Below are positions 34,474 to 46,848 of a stretch of 64,000 bases of DNA, one piece after another (the first letter of the stretch is position 1; every line of letters begins with the position of its first letter). The position numbers were made by a program, and so were the translations under genes. The notes beneath the pieces were generated by a model, which saw nothing but the letters and a program-made list of their open reading frames with translations, ran no database searches and was not told the origin of the DNA. Source of the DNA: Reticulascus tulasneorum (lineage: Eukaryota; Ascomycota; Sordariomycetes; Glomerellales; Reticulascaceae); contig LSAX01000003.1 in the NCBI GenBank assembly GCA_001557505.1, positions 434,001-498,000 on the forward strand, in the 5' to 3' direction.

Positions 34474-35360
34474 AGCGGAAGGCAGAAATTGCACCGTGCT
34501 GTGAACTCTGGCGGGAGCAGGACTTATTAGACCTGAACAGATCACAAATTTTGTTCGAAGTGTGAGATGTACGAAGGCAGTGGAAGAGCATGCCAACCGA
34601 CGTCACATGAAATTAGAGGGGACAGAGATTTCTGGAATGACCTCATCAAGCTTGGCACAATTGTACGTAGTAAAGCTCGGGCTGGGGGTTGCTCTTGGCA
34701 AAGTATGCATCCGCATTCACCACCAGGATGGTTTTCTGGGAGTACAAACTATTAGGTTGAGCTAATAACCAAAGAGAGGGCGTTATGGATGTTAATTCTT
34801 CTAAGCCAATAAGGCTATTTTTATACTATTTTAAGTATATAAATATTCATGTAAATCTTTAGACGTTCGCTAGTGTAAAGGTCTCGTCTGAGGGCTTTGC
34901 CGAGCCTGGGAGGAGCGCTCGGCGAAATAGTCGGGCCGAACCCTGTGATAGAAGTGATGAAGCTTGCCCCAACCGATCTAAGTGGCAAGTTGAAGTCTTA
35001 CAATATACCCAGAGCCTAGGGCAGTATTCGCCGAGTGCTCGTCTTCTTCCCTGATCGTGACTTTCAGTCAGTTCCTTTACAGCTAACATACGTTGCTACA
35101 GTAGTTTTGGCTGTCCAAAGGTTAAGCCTACTGCTTGTGGAGGGCAGCAGATATTCTGCTGAATACGCTACACATGTCGAGTCAAGGCAATGAAGTCAAG
35201 TACTGATATGTGAGAGTATAGTAATTATTGATGATGAGGTCTACACTATTGGCGTTATACCTAGCTATTTATATGCAGAGGTCTATACGTGATTATCCTG
35301 GGTTTCTACCTACAGCATAAGTGTTAAATATACATACTTTACATACTCGTAGCTAATTAT
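34474..35360. other. AT-rich intergenic region
   Basis: This includes the upstream DNA of the ENA-type gene and then increasingly AT-rich sequence (for example tatactattttaagtatat near 34820). No intact gene is present. The sequence looks like decayed repetitive DNA leading into the tandem repeats. Confidence 0.4.
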
Positions 35361-36075
35361 ATGCTCGCTTTCACTGAGCTAGTTTCCAACTAGGTAACAA
35401 TCTTAGCATTGGCACCTCTCACCACGGAGTAGACGACTTTACCTTTAATCTCAGCTTGCTGGTCGAGCGGCTCTGGGTGGCCGAGGTTTAAATATTACCA
35501 TATATATACATCTTAAATTATCTACACGTCAAATCGGGTAGTTGTTAACAGTAATAAGGTAGTTAACTTAATAGCTTAATATCAGCTGGCTGATAGGTCA
35601 GCCATACCCGGCGGAATATGGTCAGCAGTACAATTAATTAGGTCTTTTGAGATAAACATACGTGCCCATTAGCTAAATCATCATATGCTCGCTGACGCCA
35701 AGCTGGTTTCCAGCTCGGCAGTAATCTTGGCCTTCCTCCTCTCATCACGGAGTAGACGACTCTACCCCTAATCTCAGCTTGCTGGTCGAACGCCTCTAGG
35801 TGGCCAAGGTTTATAAATTACTGTATATGTCTTGAATTATCTACACGTCGAATCGGGTAGCCGTTAACAGGAATAAGGTGGTTAACTTAATGGTTTACTA
35901 TCAGCTGAAAGACAGCTCAGCCCTGCTTGGCTGAATGTGGTCAGCTAAGATAATTAGGTCCTTTGAGATAAACATGCATGCCCGTTGGCTAATCGTATGC
36001 TCGCTTACGCCGAGCCGGTTTCCAGCTCGGCAGTAATCTTGACCTTCCTCCTCTCATCACGGAGTAAACGACTTC
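35361..36075. repeat. degenerate ~320-bp tandem direct repeat (about 2.3 copies)
   Basis: Three successive copies begin with atgctcgct at 35361, 35685 and 35997. Copies 1 and 2 are about 324 and 312 bp; copy 3 is cut off after about 75 bp. Shared blocks include tctcatcacggagta or its variant, aatctcagcttgctggtcga, ttatctacacgtc, aatcgggtag and ctttgagataaacat. Many differences between copies are C/T or G/A, as expected from repeat-induced point mutation or deamination. The unit has no coding capacity that I can see and may derive from a transposon end. Confidence 0.75.
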
Positions 36076-36355
36076 AGCCCTGCTTGGCTAACCGTCAGCG
36101 ATGCTAGCTGCGCTGGTAAGAATTGTTGAACTCGGGATTCTAGGAAAGTTGCCATCATGGCTACTGATTGCTTCGATGGATATAAAGTATCAATCAGCCG
36201 TCTCCTGATCGGAATCCTAAAGCACTATCCAAGCTACACTAATAAATGATCAACAAAGACCGAAAGCCTAACCTGGAGCTTCTCATTATCAAGCAAACTC
36301 CATATACCACAAATCAAACGCCTCGTTCAGAATATTTTCGTCGCTGCAGGGCACC

Positions 36356-38015
36356 ATGAGGTCCAAACTCGGCTTCCTTCTCGCCTTCGCGCTCGGCTCT
36401 GTGGCCATTCCCATTCTGGAGGAGAAATCTCCTTATTTGTTGCCGGGTCCCGTACTTGGGAAGGACAAAATCTCCATCCTCAAGCCCATCAAGGGCTCTG
36501 GCGATGCCAAGCCGCGTGTTCCTCCGACGGGCGGATTTCGGGATCTCAAGCTGAAGAAGGAGCTCATGCTCGCATGGAAGAATGGTACGTGGGACTAGAT
36601 TATTCAGTCATTGCCGGACGATGCCCGGGATCCTTGCTACTGGCACTAACGCGGGTGTGCGCAGATGAGGCTTTGACCAAGGCCGTGCTCAAGGCCAATT
36701 GGAACGAGACTCCCGACATGAAGGTCATCAACATGGAAGACTTTGGCGACCTCGTTGAGGATGTCGACTGCACAGCCCCGCACATGTTCATCGACTTCAA
36801 GGCTGCCGAGGACATTTCCAACGCGATTCGAGAGTGGGGCTGGGTCAACGACCAGTCGAAGAACAAGCTCGTCGTCTTCGCCAACCATCCCAAATGCGGC
36901 GGAGACGCCTCGCGCGAGCCCTTTCTCGTCACCGCTGTCAAGTACGACAAGAAAGCGTTTCGGGCCGACATGCAGGTTGAACCAGTGACTGGGTTCGAGG
37001 CCATTATTCCAGACGGCGTGCTCGAGATTGACACCCTGATTGACCCGCAAGAGGTGCTGCCGCCGTCCTTGTTCACCAGAGGCGCGAGCTCAGACACGTC
37101 GCCAGTCACGCCGCTCCAAAAGCGCGCCGATGTGACCATGTCGCTGTCGTTGAACCGCGATATGTCGGGCAACATCTTCCGCATTCAGAAAAGCGGCAAC
37201 TACGTCTCTCTCGACTGCACGGACTGCGGCACGCGAGGCTACCTCCGCGCCAAGGCATACGTGCATATCAGTTGGTTCAAAGTCAAGACGGCCTACGTCG
37301 AGTTCCGTACCGAAAACGTCGAGGTCCGCGTCAACCTTCAGCTGGAGGCCCACATCGAGCACCACGTCACGGACCACAAGGTCCTGGTCCCGCTGATGGT
37401 CTACATCGGCATCCCTAAAATTATTGCCCTCCGCTTCGGCGCCAACCTCGGCGTCGGCTGGGATATTGGCTTCGAGGCCACCGGCCGGGTCAACTGGGGA
37501 ATTACAGGTAGGATGGCCAACAGCCTGTACAGGAACTGTCTCAGGGGTTGCCAGGACGTGAACCAAGGGTAAGTCTCCCCCCTACTGGCATCGTTCAGCA
37601 CCACAAGGGGAACGAAGCATGCGCCTGACTTTTTCATCTAACTTTCTTTTCTAGGTGGACTATGACCTGGGAGAAGAAACCGCCAAGCGCGTCTGGTGAA
37701 GCCAAGGTCACAGTTGACGTGCATGCCTTTGTCAACCCCAACTTTGGCGTTGATCTCTTCGGACTGGGCTATGAGGGAGGCGTCGCCTTCTTGGCTCCTC
37801 AGTTCGACGGCGAGGTGGCCCTCTTGGCTAACACCAATGGAGGTATTTGCAACAACCCGGCTACCACCATCGGACTCGACGTTGAGCTCGCCTACGGTTA
37901 CTCTGCATTTGCCTATGTTGGAAAAGACTACCAGAACACAAACTGGCAGGCGAATATCTTCCCCCCGAAGAGGGAGGTCTTCTACGATCAGTGCTTCCCC
38001 ATCAAGAACAATTAA
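36356..38015 (+). CDS. secreted protein of unknown function
   Basis: Three exons (36356-36584, 36665-37568, 37655-38015) encode 497 aa. The start gives a clear signal peptide (MRSKLGFLLAFALGSVA). The first half (DCTAPHMFIDFK, KNKLVVFANHPKCGG) looks like an alpha/beta domain. After a KR site near TPLQKRADVTMSL, a second, beta-rich half follows (SLNRDMSGNIFRI, CTDCGTRGYLRAKAYVHISW), ending FYDQCFPIKNN. The layout recalls fungal secreted proteins that pair two domains of unknown function (DUF7029/DUF7223-like), but I cannot confirm that match. The KR may be cut by a Kex2-type protease. The 5' side is the AT-rich repeat array; the 3' side is convergent with a subtilisin gene. Confidence 0.75.
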
Positions 38016-38584
38016 GCCAAAGGGTACGTGAACAGTGTATGGAAGAGGAAAGCGGTGTCGTAGGCCGATTGGTTGATGGTGTGAGTTGTGACCAATTGTT
38101 TATGTCATGATTACCTAGCTCATAGTTTGTACTAAGAACACAATGGAAAACACAAGCTTTCAATGCTCTGATTACGTCCGAGGACACGAACTTATAGGGG
38201 TACGCTACAGCTACTTAGCTGCTCCAATCAATAAGAGATAAACGCTTAATAAATCTGGCGAGAGTTTTGCAAGGCACGCGCCTTCCAGGTCAAGTAAGTC
38301 TGCACTCACTTCAATGAGTCTTTAAACTTAATACGTTCTTTCTCAGACGCTAGGCCTTAACTTATTCGATTATTGACACTGAGGGACGATGCGGCACCAT
38401 TCAGCTGCTGAAGTCATTCCTTGGGCTCCCAACTAAGACCTCTTTATGATCAGCCCCAAAGATCATGTAAACCACTATTATAAAGGGATATTAGAACGGT
38501 ACAACCCAAAAACCCTCTCCCCCAAGTATCTTATATATACAAGCCATGCATATTCTTTTACCGCGTACTGCACCTCCGTCCCAA
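38016..38584. other. convergent 3' intergenic region
   Basis: This lies between the stop codons of the secreted protein and the large subtilisin gene. It is AT-rich, with no gene seen. Confidence 0.4.
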
Positions 38585-41500
38585 CTACGGATCAGCAGGA
38601 GCTGTGTAGTTGACCCGGACAACTGGGCTGAGCCACGATGCATACCCATTCGAATCACTCCAGTGATGTCCCGATTTTAATGCCCGCAGAAGGAGGCGGT
38701 AGTCGGCGTTGGGAAGCGTGAAGAGAGTCTCGTCCGGCGCCGATACGGTAGGTTCATGCCAGTAAAGAGGAAGCCAGCCATATCCGGCGTAGTCCCACAT
38801 GATTCCACTCTTGGGCTTGTCGTCTCCTCCGTAAAGCGTAATGAGGTTGCCGTATGATGGAATTCCCGCAAAGGTTTCGATCGGATCCATGGCTGGATCG
38901 GTCGTATTGTGCGTGAGGGTACGGTCACACCTGTCGAAGCCATACGCGTCGGGGTGAACGACCTGATGCGCGAGCACGGCGTCGATCCGCAGGTATGTGG
39001 ATGGTTGGCTGATTAGCCAGAAGAGAATAAGATAGTTGGTTGATCCGAAGTCAAATGACATGAGGTCAACGTTTCGTTTATTGCCGCCACCTTCCCGTGT
39101 GTACATGATTGGGATGTCGGGAACACCCGCTGGAGGAGCTGGGGTGTAGTATTTAGTCTCATTGTAGAGGAGATTGCTAAAGTTGATGGTATCGTAGTCT
39201 CCTCGCTTATACGGAACTCCAGCATAGGGAATCGTGTAGTCCATGACATCATCTGAGATAACAATGTATCCGCCGTAGAGTGGGAGCAGACCGCCATCAA
39301 TATCTACTGGGGCCAGTATAGTTGCTGTGACCGTGGCTGTAGCCCCGGCCTCCACGACAAGAGTCTCCGACGAGAAGGATGCAGACGCATATATAGGGGA
39401 GTTATTGTCAGACCACCAGAATTTTTCATCCGACCATTGAGCCTGGTACACATAAGGCATTCGGTTGATTAGAGATGCGCCCTTGTGGCCGAAGGTATAC
39501 GTTTTGGTTTTTGGCGAGTTATTCTTGATAACAATGTCCTGTGGCGCAGGCGTGGCCGAATCTCGCAGGGTGAGTTCCCTGACAGATAATGTAGTCTCAG
39601 TCTGGGCTTGGTGTGCCATGTAGACATTGATTAGGCCGGAGCCTTGATGACTAGTGCTGCTTAGGAGGCCTGGCGTGTCAAAGATTTCGACGGGCGATGA
39701 TGTGCTTTGCAGGAGCTGAAAGATCTCGTCAGGTCCAAGGCTTGGGAAAGCGCCCTTTAGCAGAGCATAGCAGCCAGAGATATGTGGGGTTGCCATCGAT
39801 GTTCCGGAAATGACAGTATAGCCCGTGCCGTCCATGGTGGGCCAGAGGCCGAGAATATTGCCGCCCGGCGCGGAGACCTGTGGCTTCGCCGTCATCTCGA
39901 TTGTCGGGCCGTACTGAGAGAAGTCGTTCATGGTGCCCCCGCTAGCCTGATCAGCGTCATGAACACTCTGGTCTTCGAAGCTAAGCGTATAGTCTTTGCC
40001 GTATTGAATCATTCCACCCATCATTTTGCCGTAGTCGGACCCGCGTACGTAAACCAGATCATAAAACAGCTGCCCTGGCACGTAGTTGGGGATGTTTTGG
40101 GTATCGCCAATGCCCGACCAGACGTTGGTGAAGTTGGTAAGCGGGAGCCTCCAATCTATCTCGTAAGCGCACCAGCTGTTTGGCGAGACAAGGAGAATAA
40201 CCTTTGAATGATCTGGGTATGTTGCGGCGGCCTCGTCCCATTTGTCCAGGTTGCACACGCTTCCAGGGCCGTCGTCCGCCAGGAAGACATGATATGGTGT
40301 CGAGGGATCCAGGGGAGAAATGTGAGCATACTCAATCTGGACTCCGCCGGTACCGGTCGTGTAATAGAGTGTTTGGTACTTTATATTGTTGATGGAACCG
40401 ACAGCGTAAACCGATTGATCCAATGCTGGGAAACTAGGGGTGTATGGCCCAAATTGATCGCCGTAATTTCCGATCGCCGCGACAATAGCAACGCCGTTAG
40501 CCCTGACGGAAGCAAAAATCTCGTTGAAGGTATCGTAGCTGCTAGGTGCTCCAAGCGATAAGCTTAAGACATCAACTCCATCACTGACAGCGGCTTCCGC
40601 CGCCCTGAGGATGAAATCTAGGCTGCTCCTGCCGGTGCATCCGAAAATTCGATACATGTAGATGGTTGCTTCAGGGGCTACGCCAACAAGACCGAAACCC
40701 ACACCCTCAGGGTCCTGGCCGGCGATGGTGCCCGCGACATGTGTGCCATGCCCGCCAGCAAGACAATTGACCATCGGATCCGGGTCAGGCGCCTCAAGAA
40801 CGCCGGCATCAGGATCGTAAAAGTCACCAACAAAGTCGTAGCCACCAGCAATCTTGAAGCCAGGCCCAAATCCACCACCGAGTGCTGGATGGGTATAGTC
40901 TACACCAGTATCCGCAATACCGACCTTGACCCCTTTGCCCTTGATACCAAGCTCATGCAACTTATCAACGCCGATCATCTTCATCGATGCGTTGACGTCA
41001 CTCGTGCCGGTGACATGAATGACCGTGCTGACATCTCGCTTCTGGGCTTTCCCTCCCGGGCTGGACGAAGTGAGGTTGACCCCGACGGGCTGGGGCCTGT
41101 CGACAAGTATGTTCTTCCAGGCACCCTTGACACCGGGGATGCTCAGAAGGGTCTGAATGCTTGTGTCATTGGGGGCATTAATGGATACTCCGTAGAAGAC
41201 GCCTTGGTTCTTGAACTCGTGTCTTACGGCAAAGTCGGGTACTACGTCTCGAGCATTATTGCGGAACTGGGCGTGGTCATCGACATCTCTAATAGGCCAT
41301 TAGTCAGGTTACATTTGGTGAAATACAAGCAGGAGTAGATAGGTAGTTAACGCAAGGTGGTGCTGGGACGAGGGTTGGGAGAGAAGGAAGGGTTGGGAGA
41401 GAAGGAAGGGTTGTGCTCGGCAGGGTCTAAGAGCACATCATATGCGCCGCTTATAGGGCAGAAAGAGGCGAAGTGGAGGATGTACTTGCCGCTTCGCAAA

Positions 41501-41656
41501 TGTTGCACCCGGCTCAAGTTGGATGATGAAACCGTCGCTCGCGACACTGGTGACGTAGCTTGGCGGCTTGTCCCAATGTTTCCCAGCGTCAGCGAACTCC
41601 TGCGCACTGCATGCCGAGAGTAGAGTGGCTACCGCAATGGACAGAGGCAGTCTCAT
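38585..41656 (-). CDS. large secreted subtilisin-like serine protease (S8, ~956 aa)
   Basis: Two exons (41490-41656, 38585-41288) encode 956 aa. The ATG at 41656 gives a signal peptide (MRLPLSIAVATLLSACSAQ). An I9-type propeptide follows (FIIQLEPGATFAKRDVDDHAQF, spliced, to about residue 130). The catalytic triad is D182 (IADTGVDYTHP), H236 (GGHGTHVAGTIAG) and the Ser near residue 553 (SGTSMATPHISG). A long insertion between His and Ser probably forms a protease-associated domain, and a 380-residue beta-rich C-terminus resembles the Fn3-like tail of Vpr/C5a-peptidase-type subtilases. Such enzymes degrade extracellular protein. The 201-bp intron (41289-41489) starts with GC: only gcaagt keeps the reading frame. 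A short G-rich direct repeat lies inside that intron (about 41374-41412). Confidence 0.88.
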
Positions 41657-44165
41657 GTTGAAATGCAACGAAGGTTCAGGTTGGAACAAATTCCTCCCAA
41701 GATGAGGACTTAAGAGTGGCCAATCGGGGACAGGCCGAGAATGAACTTTCCAGGGCGGCGCATGTCATCCTTTTATCCATCCTTCGCGACCACATAGTCC
41801 GAGCAAGAGACAGAATAACGCCTCTACTAATCAGATAGCACCTTGTCATCCGGTTCAGGAATATCACCTATCGTGCTTGTATCTGGCTCTTGATCTCCTT
41901 CTTCTTGATAAGCCTGATGTTTAACATTGTATAGGCAGGAGGATCAAGCCAGCACCAGGCCCTGGCCAGCAAGTCCACCCCTTTGCGATGCGGCATGTAG
42001 CATCGTGGAAGTCGCAGAGACACTACGCCCGATCTCGTATCGTGGTTCACACCGGTGCCAAGAGTCTCTAGCATGACGGCATGTATTGGCTGGACCTAGG
42101 TTGTAGATAATAAAGGAAGTCATTATGCGAGGTGAGGAGAATACTTGAGATGTTCCAGAGAGGAAAGGACCAATAGCTTAGCAGATAACAGCTGCTGTAA
42201 AGCCTCAACAGCTCATGCAAGATGCTCTTCGTAGAATCTCACCAGAAGTTCCTTAGTGAGCTGACAGTTGCTCATGTGGTCAGATTAAGCACCGTCTGTG
42301 CACCCAAAGATTGCTGAGATCCTTGATAGGCAGGTCCACCATCCATGCCGGGCCGAAAGACCGCGAGCCATGCGGGGGACGCAACTAGTAGCGTCCGGGA
42401 CGGGCAGGTGGGTTTCCGTGCCACCTCTCCACCCTGCCGTAGCCTGCCTGCGTGCCTGAAGATCGCGACGTGTATTTGTAGTATCGTGGAATTCGCCCAT
42501 TGCAGAGCCCCCACCAAGATGCAACTCTGTCGAGAATAGACCTGGGCGACGTTTCCTCGAAAGCGGATCAAATAAATCGATGCACTGGTGGAAGATTGCG
42601 GGTCAGCGCCGCAGGACTGCGAAGGACCGTCAATGAACGCAAAGAACATCTCGTATTGATAGCTTGGGCCAAATCAGCTACCTAGGTTTGGAAGTTTGAT
42701 AAGCGAGCCAACAATCCAAGTTCACGCCTCGTGGTTTGGCTGCAGGCGCGTCGCTTCAAAAGCTGTGTCCGGTAGCTGAGGTTGCGAAACCTAACTTGAA
42801 TAAGTAGATCCAGTGTCCTGGCTGGGACGACACCAAGCCATTATCACGCTGCAACAAGGGTCAAGAGATATCATGACCATTTCCATCTCTTTTAGGAAAT
42901 CGCCCTTTTGCGATTCGCAAGCGTAATCCACTAGGACTGCCCAGCGGAGTTCCACCCACTGGATATTATTGATTGGTAATAATGCCTCTGACGAGTTCAG
43001 CAGTGGCCTTTGCAACGATAGAAGCAAGCTCCCAAACTAAGGTGAAGAGAAATGGTAATCCGGTCTGCCTACTTTTAACGAGCAAGTAAATCCCACCAAG
43101 CCAATGCTGTCTTGTAAAAGACGGGGTTTGACTACTACGCATTTTCAAACCCAACTAAAGCTTTTGGGGGAGGGGGGTTCGACGGGTCAATAAGCGGGTG
43201 CTGGAGCCGCTAGAACCAATCGACGCATTAACAGGGGGTGACGTGCCTACCCAAACCACCACATGCTCACATGCTTCAGCATCATGGAGTGATGGTATGC
43301 ACGTCCAGACATCCCGTCTACATGCGACTATCACGCATAAACAGCTGAAAGTTAGCGTACCGCATCAACCCGCTGTCGTCGCACCGACCTTCTACCTCCT
43401 AAATGTCCTCTAAAGTATTCCTACCTTGCCTACCATGAAAAAGTAATCGGCAACACCAGAACAGGTATATGATACTCGATAAGACATAGTCTAGGCTTAT
43501 GGCATGGCCCTTAAAGGATTCCATGGAGAACTTTAAGCCCCAAGAGCACGTAAAGAAGTTGACACGACACAGTTCTTTATGAATCCTTACAGAGACGACC
43601 ATGTAAAGAGATGATAAGAGACGTCCTACCTAGGTAATAGTGTCAGGCGATTCCCAAGGGGAAAAGAGCTCAGGTCCGCAGAGACGTGATAGATCTACTT
43701 ACCACTAATTAACTCAACGACAATTCGACTAGTCAATTACGCTGCTGATCTACAGTCCCTCGGGGAAGGTCGAGTCTGAGCAATGTCCCAACCTTACGTT
43801 TACATGCGGACCACACATCCTCCAGCAGTTTGTCTGCATTGCTCCGTTAGCAGTTCAGGAGGACCTCAGCTTGACAAGCCACCAAATAAACCAGGGCTTA
43901 CTAGCACCTCTAAGCCACACAAAGCGGGGTAACGGCGAATAAGATAAACTTCTAAGTCGGCCAGCCTGCTCATACCCGCGCTAGATGTTTCCTGAAGCAT
44001 GCCACGGACGCTTCTGCGCTGCGCCTTCATCACAACTAGACAGTTACTTGATTTGCATTCTTCTTGTTCTCTTCTTTTATTATTCTCTGTTGACTGCTTA
44101 CCGAAAGGCGGCTAAGAGTAAAGAAGCGGCACTTATACTCTCGACTCGTCAACACATCAGTACCA
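41657..44165. other. gene-poor region
   Basis: There are 2.5 kb without a recognised gene. Short frames on both strands have no family resemblance. A homopurine run (gggggaggggggttcg) is at about 43166. This region carries the promoters of the subtilisin and ankyrin-deaminase genes, which point away from each other. Confidence 0.4.
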
Positions 44166-45779
44166 ATGAACCCGGAAACGTTGGGGAATACGACCTGGAT
44201 TGATCACTCGGAGTGCCTTTTTGTGGGCTGTAAATGCGAAGGTGGAGATCCACCAACGCCAGTATGTCATCCAACGAGAAAATCTTTATTGTGCTAATCT
44301 AAGTTTATACAGTCTACAAGCTATCATATCGGCGAGGTGCTAAGCTGGAACTCAGTTTGGGTCAGAGCAATCTGTCCTTTCTGCCGTCAAATCGAACATG
44401 GCATTTTTCGCAACTACGAGCCAGGCCAAAGCGGGCGAGCGTGCGCGGCTGGACTGGGAAATGGTCAGAGATATTTCTACTCCTTTCCATTCAATACCCA
44501 GCTCGATGAAATCGGATTCTTTATCAACAAGAAAACCGGAGAGTTCCTCAAAATTGGGGCCACGCCGAGAGATGATGATGTAGAGCCCTATTACGATCAC
44601 AGTACGCACCGTCAAAGGAAGGAGGATAAGACAACAGTTGTAAGAAGACTGCAAGTAGGAGATTTCCAATCTCGTAGCTATCTCAACAACATCGCCGACG
44701 TGTCTGCGCAAGAGATGGAAAATCGCCTGCTGGGAGGAGAGATCGACTTTACGCAAAGTTGCCTTCAGAACCTAGAGATATCATCTCCAAAGAGGGAAGA
44801 CCTTCTTCGTGGTGAACTGGAGGGAAGAACCACGTTACACCGGGTAGCTTGCGAAGATCTTCCAGATGCGATTCAGCTCTTGGCTAGCCACGGCGCCAAT
44901 ATCGATGCACCCGATGATGAGGGACGCACACCACTCATGGAAGCTGCTCTTTGGGGCCGGATCGGAAACGTTTCTGTATTACTTCAGCATAATGTAAATG
45001 TCGGCCTTAGAGACGGTCTGGGCAGGTCTGCTCTAGACTTCTCACGAATTACGCCTACCATGGACCATGAGAGAACCCCAACGCGCGATGACGAGAGTAG
45101 ATTGATACGCTTCCAAACGAAATTCGAGCAGGACCCAACTTTCATGGAACGGCGGACAAAACGCATTGAGTGGGGGATGTCCGTGGGCGCTTTCCATGCG
45201 AGGATGCAAATCGCAAGCCTCTTGGACGTGAAGCAGCCTGCCGAACCAACCACCAGTCCGGTACCATATACCCTCGAGAGCATTGTCAAGGACTTTAAAT
45301 ACATCCGAGACGTCGAGAATCGAAGCCTCAGGCTAGTCCAGTCGATCCCGGTTCCTAAGATGAAGAAGACAGTTGCTAGGTTACTCTATCTTTGTGGAAA
45401 ATATCAATTTCCTATAGTAGACTCGATGAGCGGTTGGTCTCAAGCCGATAGCGTTACTATCAAGGGCAAGGAGTGGACCAATAATGTCATGGAACTTGCC
45501 CAGCAAATTAGGTTCACATTGTCGGGCCGTGGTGCGTTTGATCATGGGCGAGTTGGGCATTACCTTGCTTCCCATGCCGAGAAGCAGCTCGCGGCCTACT
45601 TCGTGTACCATCATGTTATCCTCGACAATTCTAACAGGAGACTTGCGCGTGCTCGGCCTCCAATCATGTTAAAAAGCGCCATGATCATAGTCAGTACGGA
45701 AGTTTGTCAGGACTGTTCAAAGTTTTTTTCTCGTCTCAATGCCGTTCTTGGATTGCAACTTGAGGTTAGAAGGGTTTGA
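44166..45779 (+). CDS. ankyrin-repeat protein with C-terminal cytidine-deaminase-like domain
   Basis: Two exons (44166-44261, 44313-45779) encode 520 aa. The N-terminus has a cysteine cluster (C17, C22, C24, then C53-P-F-C56) that could bind zinc. A globular region with RYFYSFPFNTQLDEIGFFIN follows. Residues about 200-275 carry at least two ankyrin repeats (GRTTLHRVACEDLPDAIQLL, EGRTPLMEAALWGRIGNVSV). The C-terminal domain (about 400-520) has the zinc-dependent deaminase signature: H453-A-E455 (YLASHAEKQLAAYFVY) and C497-QD-C500 (VSTEVCQDCSKFF), in order and spacing like DYW/toxin-type nucleic-acid deaminases. There is no signal peptide, so it is probably intracellular. Deaminases of this broad class convert C to U in RNA or DNA; substrate and activity here are unknown. 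It lies alone in the accessory region. Confidence 0.8.
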
Positions 45780-46438
45780 TAGAAGCTACCAAGGCACTAG
45801 ATCACCTCTTTCGCTGAATGGCACCATCAGAACGCAATTTGCTTTAATAGGTAGCGTCAGCAATTGCCACATTGGCTGGGAGACTTTGCACGTCCCACGA
45901 TCCCATCACCAGCTCCGTGCCCGCGCTCCAACCACCAGGAAGCGCGAGCTCTTAAGACTTTCGCCATTGAAAGTCAGAGAGGTCACCTGCAATAAAAGGC
46001 CAGTCAACATGAAAGTACGGGTACACATTGGGGGGGATGAATAAGTACAGAGAAAGCCAGCGGCTGCGCGAGGAGAGAAGTCTTGTTCATCATGCGTCAA
46101 GATGGACCTTAGTCTGGCCAAGATTAAGACAAACCTATACACAGTTGGAATCAACAAACCAGGCACACGCTTCTGGCTGGCTCTCCAAGCACAAACTGTC
46201 ACTAAGTCATGTTCTGGTTGAAGGGGTCACCACAATAAATAGAGACGTGGATGAGGGACCCCTCTACGCTGGTAGAGCGCATGGGGCTGTCGAACTGGGA
46301 GTACGGAATTGTAGCCTGCTGCAGAAACCCAATGTATTGAGCCATTTTTTATACGCCGCTCGCTTCGCGCAGCCAATGAATGCGCATTCCTCTTGCCTTG
46401 TCTACGAATCATGCGTGATAAGAGGCTTGGTCAAGACC
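45780..46438. other. intergenic region
   Basis: A 200-codon forward frame crosses this stretch (about 46028-46648). It begins on a non-ATG codon, lacks a recognisable domain and runs into a tandem duplication, so it is not called. Confidence 0.35.
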
Positions 46439-46712
46439 AAGGGCTGGGATGCAGGTTTTCAGCCGCAGCCAGGATGTGTTCGGCATCAAGCAGAAACCGG
46501 ACCTATCAATGGAGCCAATGCCTACCAAAAGGTGTGGTTTCGAGTACGAAGCCTTGTTGAATTGCGGAATCAACTAAGGGCTGGGATCCAGGCTTTCAGC
46601 CAGAGTATGGACAGGTCAGATTCGGCGTCAAGCAGAAACGGGACCTAACAATTGGACCAATATCTGCCACGGGTTGTTTCGAGGTACAGAGCCTTGTTGA
46701 CGTGTAGAATCA
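46439..46712. repeat. tandem duplication, two copies of ~137 bp
   Basis: Copy 1 (46439-46575) and copy 2 (46576-46712) both begin aagggctgggat, continue with caagcagaaac (after about 50 bp) and end with gccttgttga. The copies differ by substitutions and tiny gaps. The duplication lies about 140 bp upstream of the next gene, so it could sit in its promoter or 5' leader. Confidence 0.75.
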
Positions 46713-46848
46713 GGGCAGTCGAAAGGCCCGGCCGCAGCGCGCCATAACACGGTTCTCATATACTCTGGTTCTGCTATTTGTTCGTTCATCCACCTCCTGC
46801 CTTTCGTTTGCTACGACTGGCTTTGACCTGCCGCAGCACTCTGCCACC

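Noticed and set aside
46028..46648. 206-codon forward frame
   Set aside because: It starts on a non-ATG codon, has no domain, and enters a tandem duplication whose second copy is in another frame.
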